A DNA stretch of 64,000 bases from Hyphomicrobiales bacterium (GCA_017304475.1 JAFKKV010000030.1:1-64000), one strand, 5' to 3'. Shown: positions 1 through 9,073, numbered from the stretch's first letter. Notes: generated by a model not told the origin, from the letters alone. Translations and numbers: made by a program.

Positions 1-2
1 CG

Positions 3-935
3 CAGGCCGCCGATCGCGGCTCGGTCTGGGGCATGGACGTCTATACGGGCGACAGTTCGGTCTGCAAGGCGGCGGTCCATGCCGGCGTGATCAACCGGCG
101 CGGCGGCCAGGTGACGGTGACCCCGGAGGCCGGCCAGGCGACCTATGCCGGTGTGACCCGCAACGGCATCTCATCCTCCAATTATGGCGCCTATGCCGCA
201 AGCTTCCGCTTCGGCCCGGCGCCTGCCGGCCCGACGGTCTGCCCGGATAATTTCGTGGCTTTCCAGGAGATCGCCGAGCCGCTCGCCTGCACCTGCGACG
301 CAGCCGCCGTCGCGCGCGGTTCTGTCTGGGGCATGGACGTCTACACGGCCGATTCCTCGATCTGCAAGGCAGCCGTCCATGCCGGGGCGCTGCCGCGTCA
401 GGGCGGGCTGGTGAGTGTCATTCCCGAGCCTGGCCGCAACGCCTATCCGGGTCTCACCCGCAACGGCATCACGTCCTCGAATTACGGGCCCTATGACGGC
501 AGCTTCCGGTTCCCCCAGCGCCAGGGCGCGGCCGCGCCGGCGCCGGCCAAGCTGGCCGCGGCGCCGGTCCAGCAGAACATCACGCAGAGCCTGCGCGAGC
601 GTGGTCAGGTCGACCTCTATGTCCAGTTCCGCTTCAATTCGGCGGAGCTGGATCTCTCGGCCGCCGACACCTTGCGCGAACTGCGCAATGTCCTGGCCGA
701 GGATGCGAATATCAGGCTCGGGCTGATCGGCCATACGGATTCGGTGGGCACGGCCGATTACAATCGCTCCCTGTCCTACCGTCGTGCCGAGGCTGTCGGG
801 CGCTGGCTGGTCCAGCAGGGCATCGCCGCCAGCCGGCTGACCGTCGACGGCCGCGGCCGCGCCGAACCGATCGCCGACAACGCGACCGAGGCCGGCCGCG
901 CCGCCAATCGCCGCGTCCAGGCACTGAAGCTCTGA
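3..935 (+). CDS. LCCL-domain / OmpA-family envelope protein (5' end outside window)
   Basis: The frame is already open at the first bases and has no convincing start inside the window, so this is the C-terminal 310 residues of a longer protein. Two LCCL-type repeats are visible. Each carries the GSVWGMDVYT, SS(V/I)CKAAVHAG and TRNGI(S/T)SSNYG blocks, and the second also has the preceding Cys pair. After an Ala/Pro linker comes a standard OmpA C-terminal domain with the GHTDSVG block, YNRSLSYRRAEAV and the closing ANRRVQ segment. OmpA domains bind peptidoglycan in the periplasm. LCCL modules are presumed ligand or polysaccharide binders, so the protein probably anchors a binding module to the cell wall. 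The substrate is unknown. Two strong hairpins follow the stop codon. Confidence 0.85.
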   Translation, partial: QAADRGSVWGMDVYTGDSSVCKAAVHAGVINRRGGQVTVTPEAGQATYAGVTRNGISSSNYGAYAASFRFGPAPAGPTVCPDNFVAFQEIAEPLACTCDAAAVARGSVWGMDVYTADSSICKAAVHAGALPRQGGLVSVIPEPGRNAYPGLTRNGITSSNYGPYDGSFRFPQRQGAAAPAPAKLAAAPVQQNITQSLRERGQVDLYVQFRFNSAELDLSAADTLRELRNVLAEDANIRLGLIGHTDSVGTADYNRSLSYRRAEAVGRWLVQQGIAASRLTVDGRGRAEPIADNATEAGRAANRRVQALKL

Positions 936-944
936 CGCCGGGCA

Positions 945-968
945 GGCCGGCGGTTGCCGGCCTTTTTT
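945..968 (+). terminator. Intrinsic terminator of the OmpA-family gene
   Basis: A perfect 7-bp stem GGCCGGC/GCCGGCC with a 4-nt loop is followed directly by six T residues, 10 bases after the stop codon. Confidence 0.85.
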
Positions 969-991
969 CCAGACGCTGCGCAACCAAAGCA

Positions 992-1020
992 CCCCGTCGC
1001 GGTTATCCGCGGCGGGGTTT
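992..1020 (+). terminator. Second hairpin, likely tandem terminator
   Basis: An 11-bp stem with one G-U pair closes a TTAT loop and is followed by TTT. It lies 24 bases after the first terminator and 40 bases before the esterase start, so it probably backs up termination. An attenuator role is possible. Confidence 0.55.
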
Positions 1021-1059
1021 GGCATTCCAGGCCCGATCGTCAAACAGGACGCGGCCGCC

Positions 1060-1926
1060 ATGACCTCAGCCACCCGTCGCACTATGCTGTCGCTCGTCGG
1101 ATCGTCGGTCGGGCTTGCCGGCTGTTCCGGCGCCGGCCTGCTCAACGCCGTGTCGCCGGCCGAGCCGGGTGCAAGCCAGGTGGCACGCGATGTCGCCTTC
1201 GGCCCGCATCCGCGCCAGCGCCTGGACATCTATGCCCCGGCATCATCGGGCTCGCGGCGGCCGGTCATCCTGTTCATCTATGGCGGCGCCTGGAACACCG
1301 GCGGCAAGGCTGACTACGCCTTTGTCGGCAGGGCCTTTGCCGCGCGCGGTTTCGTCACCGTCATCGCCGACTACCGGCTGGTGCCGGAGGTCCGCTTTCC
1401 CGATTTCATCGACGATGGCGCGCGTGCCCTGGCGCTGATCCGCGACCAGATCGGCCGCTATGGCGGCGACCGCAACCGCATCCATCTCGTTGGTCATTCC
1501 GCCGGCGCCTATAACGCGGCCATGCTGGCGCTCGACCCGCGCTTCCTGGCGCGAGCCGGGCTTGGATCCGGCACGATCAAGGCGGTTGCCGGCCTCTCCG
1601 GACCCTATGATTTCCTGCCGCTCGACCAGCTGGCCTCGGTGGCGGCCTTCGGCATGGCGCGCGATCTCGCGGCGACGCAGCCGGTCAACTTTGCCCGGCG
1701 CGGCGCGCCGCCCATGCTGCTCGTCACCGGGTCGGCCGATACCACCGTCTATCCGCGCAATACCGAAGCCCTGGCCGCGCGGCTCAGGCGGGCAGGGGCC
1801 GTGGTCTCGGTCAGGATCTATCCCGGGGTCGATCATGCGGGCACCGTGGTGGCGCTGGCCTCGCCTTTTCGCGGACAGGCGCCGGTTCTCGCGGATGTGA
1901 CCGGCTTCTTCGGACGTTTCGGCTGA
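1060..1926 (+). CDS. Alpha/beta hydrolase, carboxylesterase-like lipoprotein
   Basis: The 288-residue protein has an RR-containing N-terminus, a hydrophobic stretch and a lipobox (LAGC, about residue 22), so it is probably lipidated in the envelope. The hydrolase fold is clear: an oxyanion-type IYGGAWNTG block near residue 75, the nucleophile elbow GHSAG near 147, an acid in GSADTTV near 225, and the histidine in GVDHAG near 255. This arrangement matches the BD-FAE/esterase-lipase group, which cleaves short-chain esters. The natural substrate cannot be read from the sequence. It stands alone between terminators and a convergent gene 12 bases downstream. Confidence 0.85.
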   Translation: MTSATRRTMLSLVGSSVGLAGCSGAGLLNAVSPAEPGASQVARDVAFGPHPRQRLDIYAPASSGSRRPVILFIYGGAWNTGGKADYAFVGRAFAARGFVTVIADYRLVPEVRFPDFIDDGARALALIRDQIGRYGGDRNRIHLVGHSAGAYNAAMLALDPRFLARAGLGSGTIKAVAGLSGPYDFLPLDQLASVAAFGMARDLAATQPVNFARRGAPPMLLVTGSADTTVYPRNTEALAARLRRAGAVVSVRIYPGVDHAGTVVALASPFRGQAPVLADVTGFFGRFG

Positions 1927-1938
1927 GCCGAGCCGGCG

Positions 1939-2343
1939 TCAATCGCCGATCGGCGCGCCGATGCGGGCGGTGCCGCTTTCGCCATTGTCTCGCAGCCATT
2001 TCAGCGAGCTGCCGCCGGTGCGGGTCAGTGCGAAACACATGGGCGTTCCGTCATACCAGGTGTGGAACTGCTGGCAGAGCCGGTTATTGGCGATCCACCA
2101 CCGGCCGCTGTCGCGCGGCTGCATGACACGGCCTAGCCCCAGGGCCTGGCCGTTGCCGTCGACCCGCCCGCTGCGGCGGTAGTTCAGCGGGAATTCCCCG
2201 CCGAGCGGTGCCGCCAGGAAGATGTTGCGCCCGATAATGTCCTGGCGGATCTCGTCCGACGTCATCGGATCGGCCTGCGCCGCCGAGGCAATGCCCGATG
2301 CCGCGACCACGATCCATGCGGCGACCATGCGGAGTTCTCGCAT
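1939..2343 (-). CDS. Small secreted protein, DUF995-like
   Basis: This 134-residue protein has a Sec signal peptide (hydrophobic core WIVVAASGIASAAQA) and a mature part of about 105 residues. The start at 2343 is chosen over an upstream in-frame ATG because it has a GGAG site 9-11 bases away and a proper signal peptide. The mature part has the layout seen in DUF995-like alphaproteobacterial exported proteins: a glycine-rich segment, then RWWIANNRLCQQFHTW, then a second Cys in MCFALTR. The two cysteines may form a disulfide. No function is known for this type. It converges with the esterase gene. Confidence 0.7.
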   Translation of the reverse strand: MRELRMVAAWIVVAASGIASAAQADPMTSDEIRQDIIGRNIFLAAPLGGEFPLNYRRSGRVDGNGQALGLGRVMQPRDSGRWWIANNRLCQQFHTWYDGTPMCFALTRTGGSSLKWLRDNGESGTARIGAPIGD

Positions 2344-2432
2344 CCCGGCTGCTCCATCTCGGTTGTCGGGTTTACTCGCGACGCGCGGTTGCGGTTGCAG
2401 CCTCACGAAAGCGTGAACCGGGAGACGGCCCG

Positions 2433-2840
2433 TCAGCCCGGCGCGAACAGCCGCAGGGCCAGGCATCCCGCCGTGGCCGACAGGGCCGAGACCACCATTC
2501 CCCAGGCCATGTCGGCGACGGCGACCATGACGGTCCAGCCCTTCAGCGTCGCCAGATTGGTGATGTCATAGGTGCCATAGGCGACCAGGCCGAGCAGGGC
2601 ACCGAGCCCGAGCGCCATGGGCAGGGAGCGTGCCTCGGCGCCCGGCAAGACGGCGAAGACCACGATGCCGACGACATAGACGAGGTAGAACAGCGCGGCG
2701 ATCGTCAGCTTGGGATCCTCCAGGAGCAGCGCCCCGAGCTGAGGCCGATAGAGAAGGCGGGTCGCAAAGCCGAGCCAGACGGCGTCGAGTGCCAGCAGCA
2801 CCACGGCCGAGGCGCCATAGGCGATCGCGAAACGATGCAT
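2433..2840 (-). CDS. DUF2177 family membrane protein
   Basis: The 135-residue protein has four predicted membrane segments. It carries the marks of the DUF2177 family: LDAVWLGF near residue 20, YGTYDITNLATLKGW in the third segment and DMAWG in the fourth. The biochemical role is unknown. DUF2177 genes are repeatedly found beside flavin amine-oxidase-like/DUF1365 genes, and here it diverges from that pair across 220 bases. That suggests a shared membrane-lipid or oxidative-stress role (inference). Confidence 0.8.
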   Translation of the reverse strand: MHRFAIAYGASAVVLLALDAVWLGFATRLLYRPQLGALLLEDPKLTIAALFYLVYVVGIVVFAVLPGAEARSLPMALGLGALLGLVAYGTYDITNLATLKGWTVMVAVADMAWGMVVSALSATAGCLALRLFAPG

Positions 2841-3060
2841 GTCATTCCCCTGTTTCCGGGCGCGGAACAGGCTGAATACACCGGCGCCGGGCCGATGGAT
2901 GCAAGGCGGCGGCGCTCGTGGAGGCGCCAGCCGGCCGATCGCCGGGCGCGATCACGCATCCGTGCGCGGCCGGCGAAAAAGAATCCGCCGCGGGACTCAT
3001 CCAAAGCCCGGGGCTCGGGTGTTGCCGCTGGTGATGCGAAAACCAGGGCACGGCTTGTTC

Positions 3061-4449
3061 ATGAACAGAAATGCGTTTGATGCCCGTACCGGCGGCCCGA
3101 CGGCGCCCGTGCGGCGGATTGCCGTTGTCGGCAGTGGTATCGCCGGTTTGTCGGCCGCCTGGCTGTTGAGCAGGTCCCACCAGGTGACGCTCTACGAGAA
3201 GGCCGACTGGCTCGGCGGCCATGCCAATACGGTCGATGTCGAGGGGCCGGCCGGCCCGGTGGCGGTCGATACCGGCTTCATCTGCTACAACCCGCGCAAT
3301 TATCCGAACCTGGTGGCCCTGTTCGATCATCTCGGCGTCGCCCACAAGCCGACCGTCATGTCGTTCGCGGCCTCCGCCGATCGCGGCCGGTTCGAATATT
3401 CATCCGCCGATCTCAACAGCCTTCTCGGCCAGCGCGGCAATATCATCCGGCCGCGCTTCTGGTTCATGCTGCGCGACATCGTGCGCTTCTATGCCAAGGC
3501 CAGGACGCTGGTCGACTGCCCCTCGGCCGACGGCGTCAGCCTCGGCGAGTTCCTGGCGCGCGAAGGCTATTCGGCGGGCCTGGTCGAAGATCACGTCCTG
3601 CCCATGTGCGCGGCCATCTGGTCGACCACCGCCACCCGCATCCGCGACTATCCGCTGCGTTCGTTCCTGCGGTTCTTCTCGAGCCACGGCCTGCTCGACC
3701 TCGCCCAGGCGCCGGACTGGCGCACGGTGGCCGGCGGCAGCCGCGAATATGTCCGGCGGCTTCGGGCTTCATTCGAAAACCCGGTCCGTATCGCGACCGG
3801 GGTCAGACGGATCATCCGGACCGACGGACAGGTCACGGTGGAGGATTATACCGGCCGGCGCGAGAGCTTCGACGATGTGGTGATCGGTGCCCATGCCGAC
3901 GAGGCCCTGGCGCTCCTGGCCGACCCGGACCGCGAGGAGCGGCGCCTGCTGGGCGCCTTCCGCTACACCGACAATCTCGCGGTGCTGCACGACGATCCGG
4001 GCCTCATGCCGAAGCGCCGGCGCGTCTGGGCCAGCTGGAACTATATCGGTGGCGACCCGCAGGACGAAGACCAGCCGCTCTGCGTGAGCTACTGGATGAA
4101 CCGGCTGCAAGGGCTGCCGGCCGAGCAGCAACTCTTCGTCACGCTCAATCCGATCCGCGAGCCGAGGGTCGGCTCGATCCGGCGCATGTTCAACTACAGC
4201 CATCCGCTGTTCGACCAGGCGGCCCTCAGGGCCCAGCGCGATCTCTGGTCGCTGCAGGGGCGCCGCAACACCTGGTTCTGCGGCAGCTATTTCGGCTACG
4301 GCTTTCACGAGGATGCGCTGCAGGCCGGGCTCGCCGCGGCCGAGGCGCTGGGCGGGGTCCGCCGGCCCTGGCAGGTGGAGGCCGAATCCGCCCGGGTGTT
4401 GTCGATGCCGCCGCTTCATGGCCCGGCCAACCTGGTGGCGGCCGAATGA
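3061..4449 (+). CDS. FAD-dependent oxidoreductase, amine-oxidase-like
   Basis: 462 residues from ATG 3061. The upstream in-frame ATG at 3034 is possible; neither has a strong ribosome site. An N-terminal FAD-binding motif (VVGSGIAGLSAAW) is followed by the second nucleotide-binding block YEKADWLGGHANTV and a C-terminal GSYFGYGFHEDALQAG segment, as in the NAD(P)/FAD amine-oxidase superfamily branch that travels with DUF1365. Such proteins are proposed to act on fatty-acyl or phospholipid groups. The exact reaction is not established here. The stop overlaps the DUF1365 start (ATGA), so the two are translationally coupled. Confidence 0.85.
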   Translation: MNRNAFDARTGGPTAPVRRIAVVGSGIAGLSAAWLLSRSHQVTLYEKADWLGGHANTVDVEGPAGPVAVDTGFICYNPRNYPNLVALFDHLGVAHKPTVMSFAASADRGRFEYSSADLNSLLGQRGNIIRPRFWFMLRDIVRFYAKARTLVDCPSADGVSLGEFLAREGYSAGLVEDHVLPMCAAIWSTTATRIRDYPLRSFLRFFSSHGLLDLAQAPDWRTVAGGSREYVRRLRASFENPVRIATGVRRIIRTDGQVTVEDYTGRRESFDDVVIGAHADEALALLADPDREERRLLGAFRYTDNLAVLHDDPGLMPKRRRVWASWNYIGGDPQDEDQPLCVSYWMNRLQGLPAEQQLFVTLNPIREPRVGSIRRMFNYSHPLFDQAALRAQRDLWSLQGRRNTWFCGSYFGYGFHEDALQAGLAAAEALGGVRRPWQVEAESARVLSMPPLHGPANLVAAE

Positions 4450-5231
4450 GCACGATATCGGGTCTCTATGCCGGCGAGGTGATGCACGAGCGGTTCAGGC
4501 CACGGCGGCACCGTCTGCGCTATCGCGTCTTCTCGCTGCTGATCGATCTCGACGAATTGCCGGCACTCGACCGGCGGCTGCGCCTGTTCGGGCATAATCG
4601 CCGGGCGCTGTTCAGTTTCCAGGACCGTGACCATGGTAGCGGCGAGCCCGGCGCCTTGCGCGCCTGGATCGACCAGCGCCTGTGGCGCGCGGGCCTCGCG
4701 CCGGACGGCGGCCAGGTGCTGGTGCTGTGCTATCCGCGCATTCTCGGCCATGTCTTCAACCCGCTCACCATCTACTATTGCCACGGCAAGGACGGCCTGC
4801 TGCGGGCGGTGCTCTACGAGGTGCACAACACCTTCGGCGAGCGCCATACCTATGTGATCCCGGCCGAACCCGGTGACGACGGTCGGATCCGGCAGCATTG
4901 CGACAAGGCATTCTTCGTCTCGCCCTTCGTGGCGATGAACTGCCGCTACCATTTCCGCACGGCCGTGCCGGACCGGCGGGCGGTGATCTCGATCGTCGAG
5001 AACGATGGCGAAGGGCCGCTGCTGACCGCCGTCTTTTCCGGCCTGCGGCGCGAGCTGACCGACGCCATGCTGGCGCGCATGTTCCTCACCTATCCGCTGA
5101 TGACGCTGAAAGTGGTCGCCGGCATCCATTGGGAGGCGTTGAAACTCTGGTGGAAAGGCGTGCCGCTGATCGCCCATGCCAAGGCGGCGAAAGCGGTCGG
5201 CGAGACCATCGTCCGTCCCGGCCGGCGCTGA
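4446..5231 (+). CDS. DUF1365 family protein
   Basis: 261 residues, starting inside the stop of the flavoprotein. DUF1365 hallmarks are present: an N-terminal LYAGEVMHERFRPRRHRLRY stretch, RILGHVFNPLTIYYCH near residue 100, and EVHNTFGERHTYV. Biochemistry is not established for this family. Its near-constant partnership with the upstream flavoprotein, and often with a cyclopropane-fatty-acid-synthase-like methyltransferase, suggests lipid modification. No such methyltransferase is in this window. Confidence 0.85.
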   Translation: MSTISGLYAGEVMHERFRPRRHRLRYRVFSLLIDLDELPALDRRLRLFGHNRRALFSFQDRDHGSGEPGALRAWIDQRLWRAGLAPDGGQVLVLCYPRILGHVFNPLTIYYCHGKDGLLRAVLYEVHNTFGERHTYVIPAEPGDDGRIRQHCDKAFFVSPFVAMNCRYHFRTAVPDRRAVISIVENDGEGPLLTAVFSGLRRELTDAMLARMFLTYPLMTLKVVAGIHWEALKLWWKGVPLIAHAKAAKAVGETIVRPGRR

Positions 5232-5240
5232 GCAACGACA

Positions 5241-6599
5241 TTGGCGACCTCCCGGGACGACATCCCTCGGCTTGCCCCCGGCAGGCTCGCCGCCTATGCC
5301 GCCCCGGCCTTCGCCTTCGCCATCCCGACCATTCCGGTCTATGTCCTGTTGCCCTCGGTCTATGCCGATACGCTTGGCCTCGGGCTTGCCGCCACCGGCA
5401 CCGCCCTGCTGATCAGCCGTTGTCTCGACACGCTGAGCGATCCGCTGATAGGCCTGCTCAGCGACCGCACCCGATCGCGGTTCGGCCGGCGCAAGCCCTG
5501 GATCATGGCGGGGGCACTGGCGGCCGCCCTCGGCTTTGCCCGCATCGCGTTTCCGCCCGACGGCGTGGGAGCCGGCTATCTCACCCTCTGGCTGGTCGTG
5601 CTCTATATCGGCTGGACCGCGGTCGTGGTGCCCTACACGGCCTGGGGCGCCGAACTGACGCCCGGCTATGCCGAACGCGTGCGGGTGACCGCGGCACGTG
5701 AGGGCGCGGGTCTCGCCGGAATCGTTTTCGCGAGCCTGGTGCCGGCGCTCGCCGGCGGTGGCGCCGTCGCGCAATTGGGCATGCTGGCGCTGGCGGCCAT
5801 CGGGCTCGGCGCGGCCGGCCTGGCAAGCCTGGGACTGCTGGTGCCGGACAGGCCGGCCGATGCGAGCCGGCCCGGCCGAGCGCCGGTTTCGAGCGGTCTC
5901 AGGGCCGCTCTCGGCGATGCCGCCCGCAATGGTCCCTTCGTCAGGCTGATCACCGCCTGGTTCGTCAACGGCCTTGCCAATGGCCTGCCGGCGGCGCTGT
6001 TCCTGCTCTACCTGACCCACGGCCTCGGGGCCGCGCCGGAGCGGCAGCCGCTGTTCATCCTGGCCTATTTCGTCAGCGCCATGATCGGCTTGCCGCTCTG
6101 GTATCGCCTCAGCCTGAAGCTCGGCAAGCATCGCGCCTGGTGCTGCGCCATGGGTGCGGCCTGCCTCGCTTTCGGCCTGGTGCCATTTCTGGCGCCTGGC
6201 CAGTTCGCCTGGTTTTTCGCCGTCTGCATCGTCACCGGCCTGGCGCTCGGCGCCGATCTCGTCCTGCCGCCGGCCTTGCAAGCCGATGTCGTCGACTTCG
6301 ACCGGCTTCGCCACGGCGAGGAGCGCACCGGGCTCTATTTCGCCTTGTGGCATGCAGCCACCAAGCTCGCCATGGCGCTGTCGGCGGGCCTCGGCCTGAT
6401 CGGAGCGAGCCTTGCGGGATTTGATCCGGCGCGGCCGAGCCCACAGGGGGTGATGGCGCTGACGGTTTTCTACGCGGTTCTGCCTGTCAGCCTGAAGCTC
6501 GCCACGGTCGCGCTGCTCTGGGGCTTTCCGATCACCGCGCGCCGGCACGAGGCCATCCGCCGGCGGCTCGCTCGCCGGATCGTTCAATCCTCGGATTGA
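5241..6599 (+). CDS. MFS_2 (GPH-type) transporter
   Basis: The 452-residue carrier has about 12 membrane segments. The GPH/MFS_2 signature is seen as SRCLDTLSDPLIGLLSDRT followed by RFGRRKPW between segments 2 and 3. The start is a TTG 9 bases after the DUF1365 stop; no better start is visible. GPH carriers move sugars or, in the MFS_2 branch, lipids. In this operon a lipid-related substrate is plausible but unproven. Its last 16 bases overlap the convergent SDR gene. Confidence 0.8.
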   Translation: MATSRDDIPRLAPGRLAAYAAPAFAFAIPTIPVYVLLPSVYADTLGLGLAATGTALLISRCLDTLSDPLIGLLSDRTRSRFGRRKPWIMAGALAAALGFARIAFPPDGVGAGYLTLWLVVLYIGWTAVVVPYTAWGAELTPGYAERVRVTAAREGAGLAGIVFASLVPALAGGGAVAQLGMLALAAIGLGAAGLASLGLLVPDRPADASRPGRAPVSSGLRAALGDAARNGPFVRLITAWFVNGLANGLPAALFLLYLTHGLGAAPERQPLFILAYFVSAMIGLPLWYRLSLKLGKHRAWCCAMGAACLAFGLVPFLAPGQFAWFFAVCIVTGLALGADLVLPPALQADVVDFDRLRHGEERTGLYFALWHAATKLAMALSAGLGLIGASLAGFDPARPSPQGVMALTVFYAVLPVSLKLATVALLWGFPITARRHEAIRRRLARRIVQSSD

Positions 6600-7375
6600 T
6601 CGGGCGGGGCGGGTGAAACCATGCGCCTGCTGATCGCGAAGAACAGGCGGTCCGGCAGCAGGCGCAGCAGCCGCATCGCCAGCGCCATGCGCCAGGGAAA
6701 GGCGATTTCGAAGCGGCCGGCCCCCAGGCCGGCGAGGATATGATCGGCCGACTGTTCGGCGGTGATCAGGAACGGCATGGGAAAACGGTTGCGAGCGGTG
6801 AGGGGCGTCGCGACGAAGCCCGGAGAGATGAGCTTCAGATCGACGCCCGCCGCCTCCAGCTCGGGCTTCAGCGCCTCGCACATATTGATCAAGGCCGCCT
6901 TGGTCGCGCCATAGCCGGCGGCGGTCGGCAGGCCGCGATAGCCGGCCACCGAGGCGACCACGGCGATCTGGCCGGCCCGGCGCGTCATAAAGCGTGGCAT
7001 CAGGGCGGCGAGGCCATGGGCCGTTCCCATCAGGTTGACCTCGACCAGTTCGCGCAAGGCCGCGAGATCGAAACCGCCGGCGCTGATCGGCCGGTGGGTT
7101 CCGGCATTGAGCAGAGCCAGTTCGATCGGGCCGAGTTCGGCCTCGATCCTGGCGACCGTGCCGGCGACCGCAGCCGCGTCCGTCATGTCGAGCGGATAGC
7201 AGGCCACCTGGCCGGCATTGGCCGGCACCGCGGCGGCGAGCGCAGTGAGATCGGCCTCGGTCCGTGCGCTGGCCGCGACGATCCAGCCTTGGCCCGCAAG
7301 CCTGAGCGCGACCGCGCGGCCAATGCCCTTGCCCGCGCCGGTCACCCAGGCGAGGCGCCGTTTCTGCTGCGACAT
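6584..7375 (-). CDS. Short-chain dehydrogenase/reductase (SDR)
   Basis: 263 residues. ATG 7375 is preferred to the upstream in-frame ATG 7399 because it has a GGAAAG site. It has the classical SDR layout: the cofactor motif TGAGKGIG near residue 16, NAG near 90, a catalytic Ser in the VASVAG block and YGATK (Y-x3-K) near 155. The substrate is unknown. It converges with the MFS_2 gene with a 16-bp overlap. An SDR beside DUF1365/MFS_2 genes matches the set I recall from photo-oxidative stress regulons of Rhodobacter. Confidence 0.85.
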   Translation of the reverse strand: MSQQKRRLAWVTGAGKGIGRAVALRLAGQGWIVAASARTEADLTALAAAVPANAGQVACYPLDMTDAAAVAGTVARIEAELGPIELALLNAGTHRPISAGGFDLAALRELVEVNLMGTAHGLAALMPRFMTRRAGQIAVVASVAGYRGLPTAAGYGATKAALINMCEALKPELEAAGVDLKLISPGFVATPLTARNRFPMPFLITAEQSADHILAGLGAGRFEIAFPWRMALAMRLLRLLPDRLFFAISRRMVSPAPPDQSED

Positions 7376-7714
7376 CGCCAGCTTTCCGTTGATTTCCATC
7401 AGGCTGGCTACACCCGGCGCGCGGCTTTGGATGCGGATGATCGGGTGGCGTTCGCCGGATGGACTGGGGTCGGGCGTGGACGATCGGCGTGCCCGTGCCG
7501 CACCGCGGGCCGCCGGCGAGGGCGTTCCGGCGGCCCGCGACACGGCTCGTCCATCCACAGGCCTCACTCCCATCTGGACAGATCCGATTTAATATTAGAT
7601 TGTATGCAACATGCGAAAAAATAATTCGCAACAAAGCATGCCGGAGCGCGCGCTCGTCGCGTCGCCGCCGGCCAGGACGAAACGCACAGACGGAAACGAT
7701 ACGGGGAGGACCGG
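7376..7714. other. Divergent intergenic region between SDR and MFS genes
   Basis: 339 bases without a credible gene. The SDR-proximal half is GC-rich and featureless. The half near the MFS gene, about 7585-7640, is markedly A/T-rich and holds the 11-bp motif described at 7599, so it most likely contains the promoter of the catabolic operon. Confidence 0.6.
7599..7609 (+). promoter_or_regulatory. Candidate GntR operator, copy 1
   Basis: ATTGTATGCAA, a near-palindrome of the type bound by FCD-class GntR proteins. An exact reverse-complement copy lies at 11290-11300, upstream of the GntR gene. It sits in the A/T-rich promoter region about 105 bases before the MFS start. Confidence 0.6.
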
Positions 7715-9052
7715 ATGAGTTCGGTAGACACCATCGACACGGCGGCGCGCGCCGGCGCCCTATCCGCGGCGAACGACAGCGCAAAGCTCGACGCCATCTA
7801 CAGGAAGGTCACGCTCAGGCTCATCCCCTTCCTGTTCATCGTCTGGCTGATGGCCTGGCTCGACCGGGTCAATGTCGGCTTCACCAAGCTGCAGATGAAT
7901 GCCCATCTCGGCTTCAGCGAGACGGTCTATGGCCTTGGCGCCGGCCTGTTCTTCATCGGCTATTTCTTCTTCGAGGTGCCGAGCAACCTGGCTTTGCAGC
8001 GCTTCGGCGCACGCAAGACCATTTCGCGCATCGCGATCGGCTGGGGGCTCGCCTGCATCGCCATGATGTTCGTCACGACGCCTGCGGGTTTCTACATCAT
8101 CCGCTTCGTGCTGGGCGCCTGCGAGGCCGGCTTCTGGCCCGGCGTCATCCTTTATCTGACCTATTGGTTCCCGACGACCCGCTGCTCGAAAGTCTTCGCG
8201 CTGCTCGGCTGCGCGACCTCGACTTCGGGCGTGGTCAGCGGCCCGATCGCCGGCTTCATTATGGAGAATATGCACGGCCTGAATGCCTGGGCCGGCTGGC
8301 AATGGGTGTTCCTGGTCGAGGGCATTCCGTCGGTGCTGCTCGGCATCGCCGCCTTCTGGGTCCTGAGCGACAAGCCGAATGAGGCGCGCTGGCTGACCGA
8401 GGAAGAGCGCCGCCTGCTGACCGAGGATCTCGCACGTGATCGCGCCATGATCGGCGCACGCGAGCACTCGCTCGGCCGCGCCTTGAAGGACAGCCGCGTC
8501 TGGACCTTCATCTTCATCTATTTCTGCATCATCATGGGCCAGTCGGCACTGATCTTCTGGGCCCCGACCATCGTCAAGGATCTCGGCTTCACCAACACCT
8601 CGACCATCGGCGCCATCGTCTCGGTCGCCTTCTTCATCGGGGTGGTCGCCACCGTGCTCAACGGCATCCATTCCGACCGGATGAAGGAGGTGCGCTTCCA
8701 CTGCGGCCTGGGCATCCTGACCGGCGGCATCGGTTGCGCGCTGCTCGGCCTCTTCGTGCTGCAGGGCTCGCAATGGGCGATCCTGGCGCTGTGGATAGCC
8801 CTTCCCGGCATCCTCTGCTCGATCCCGGTCTTCTGGCAATTGCCCAACAAGATCCTAGTCGGCACGGCAGCGGCGGCCGGCATCGCGCTGATCAATTCGA
8901 TCGGCAATCTCGGCGGCTTCGGCGCGCCCTTCCTGATGGGCGTGGTCAAGGACGCCACCGGCCAGGTGACGATCGCGCTCTGGCTGGTCGCGGCGCTGCT
9001 GATCGTCGGCGCCATCGTCACCATGCGCCAGCCGAAGGCCGACGCCGCGTGA
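7715..9052 (+). CDS. MFS transporter, anion:cation symporter (ACS) family
   Basis: 445 residues with about 12 membrane segments. ACS-family features are seen: the N-terminal DRVNVGFTKLQM segment after helix 1, the FFFEVPSNLALQRFGAR loop between helices 2 and 3, and GACEAGFWPGVILYLTYWFP in helices 4-5. The ATG follows a GGGGAGG site. The family imports organic anions (tartrate, phthalate, glucarate and similar). Here it is first in a catabolic unit with a deaminase, an amidohydrolase and a racemase, so it most likely imports their nitrogenous substrate. Confidence 0.85.
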   Translation: MSSVDTIDTAARAGALSAANDSAKLDAIYRKVTLRLIPFLFIVWLMAWLDRVNVGFTKLQMNAHLGFSETVYGLGAGLFFIGYFFFEVPSNLALQRFGARKTISRIAIGWGLACIAMMFVTTPAGFYIIRFVLGACEAGFWPGVILYLTYWFPTTRCSKVFALLGCATSTSGVVSGPIAGFIMENMHGLNAWAGWQWVFLVEGIPSVLLGIAAFWVLSDKPNEARWLTEEERRLLTEDLARDRAMIGAREHSLGRALKDSRVWTFIFIYFCIIMGQSALIFWAPTIVKDLGFTNTSTIGAIVSVAFFIGVVATVLNGIHSDRMKEVRFHCGLGILTGGIGCALLGLFVLQGSQWAILALWIALPGILCSIPVFWQLPNKILVGTAAAAGIALINSIGNLGGFGAPFLMGVVKDATGQVTIALWLVAALLIVGAIVTMRQPKADAA

Positions 9053-9073
9053 GCCGATGCCGGACGCAAGCAG

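Noticed and set aside
4416-7784. A very long minus-strand open frame (over 1100 codons) opposite the DUF1365, MFS_2 and upstream genes
   Set aside because: It is antisense to well-supported genes, has the Arg/Ala/Gly bias of GC-rich shadows and shows no recognisable domain.
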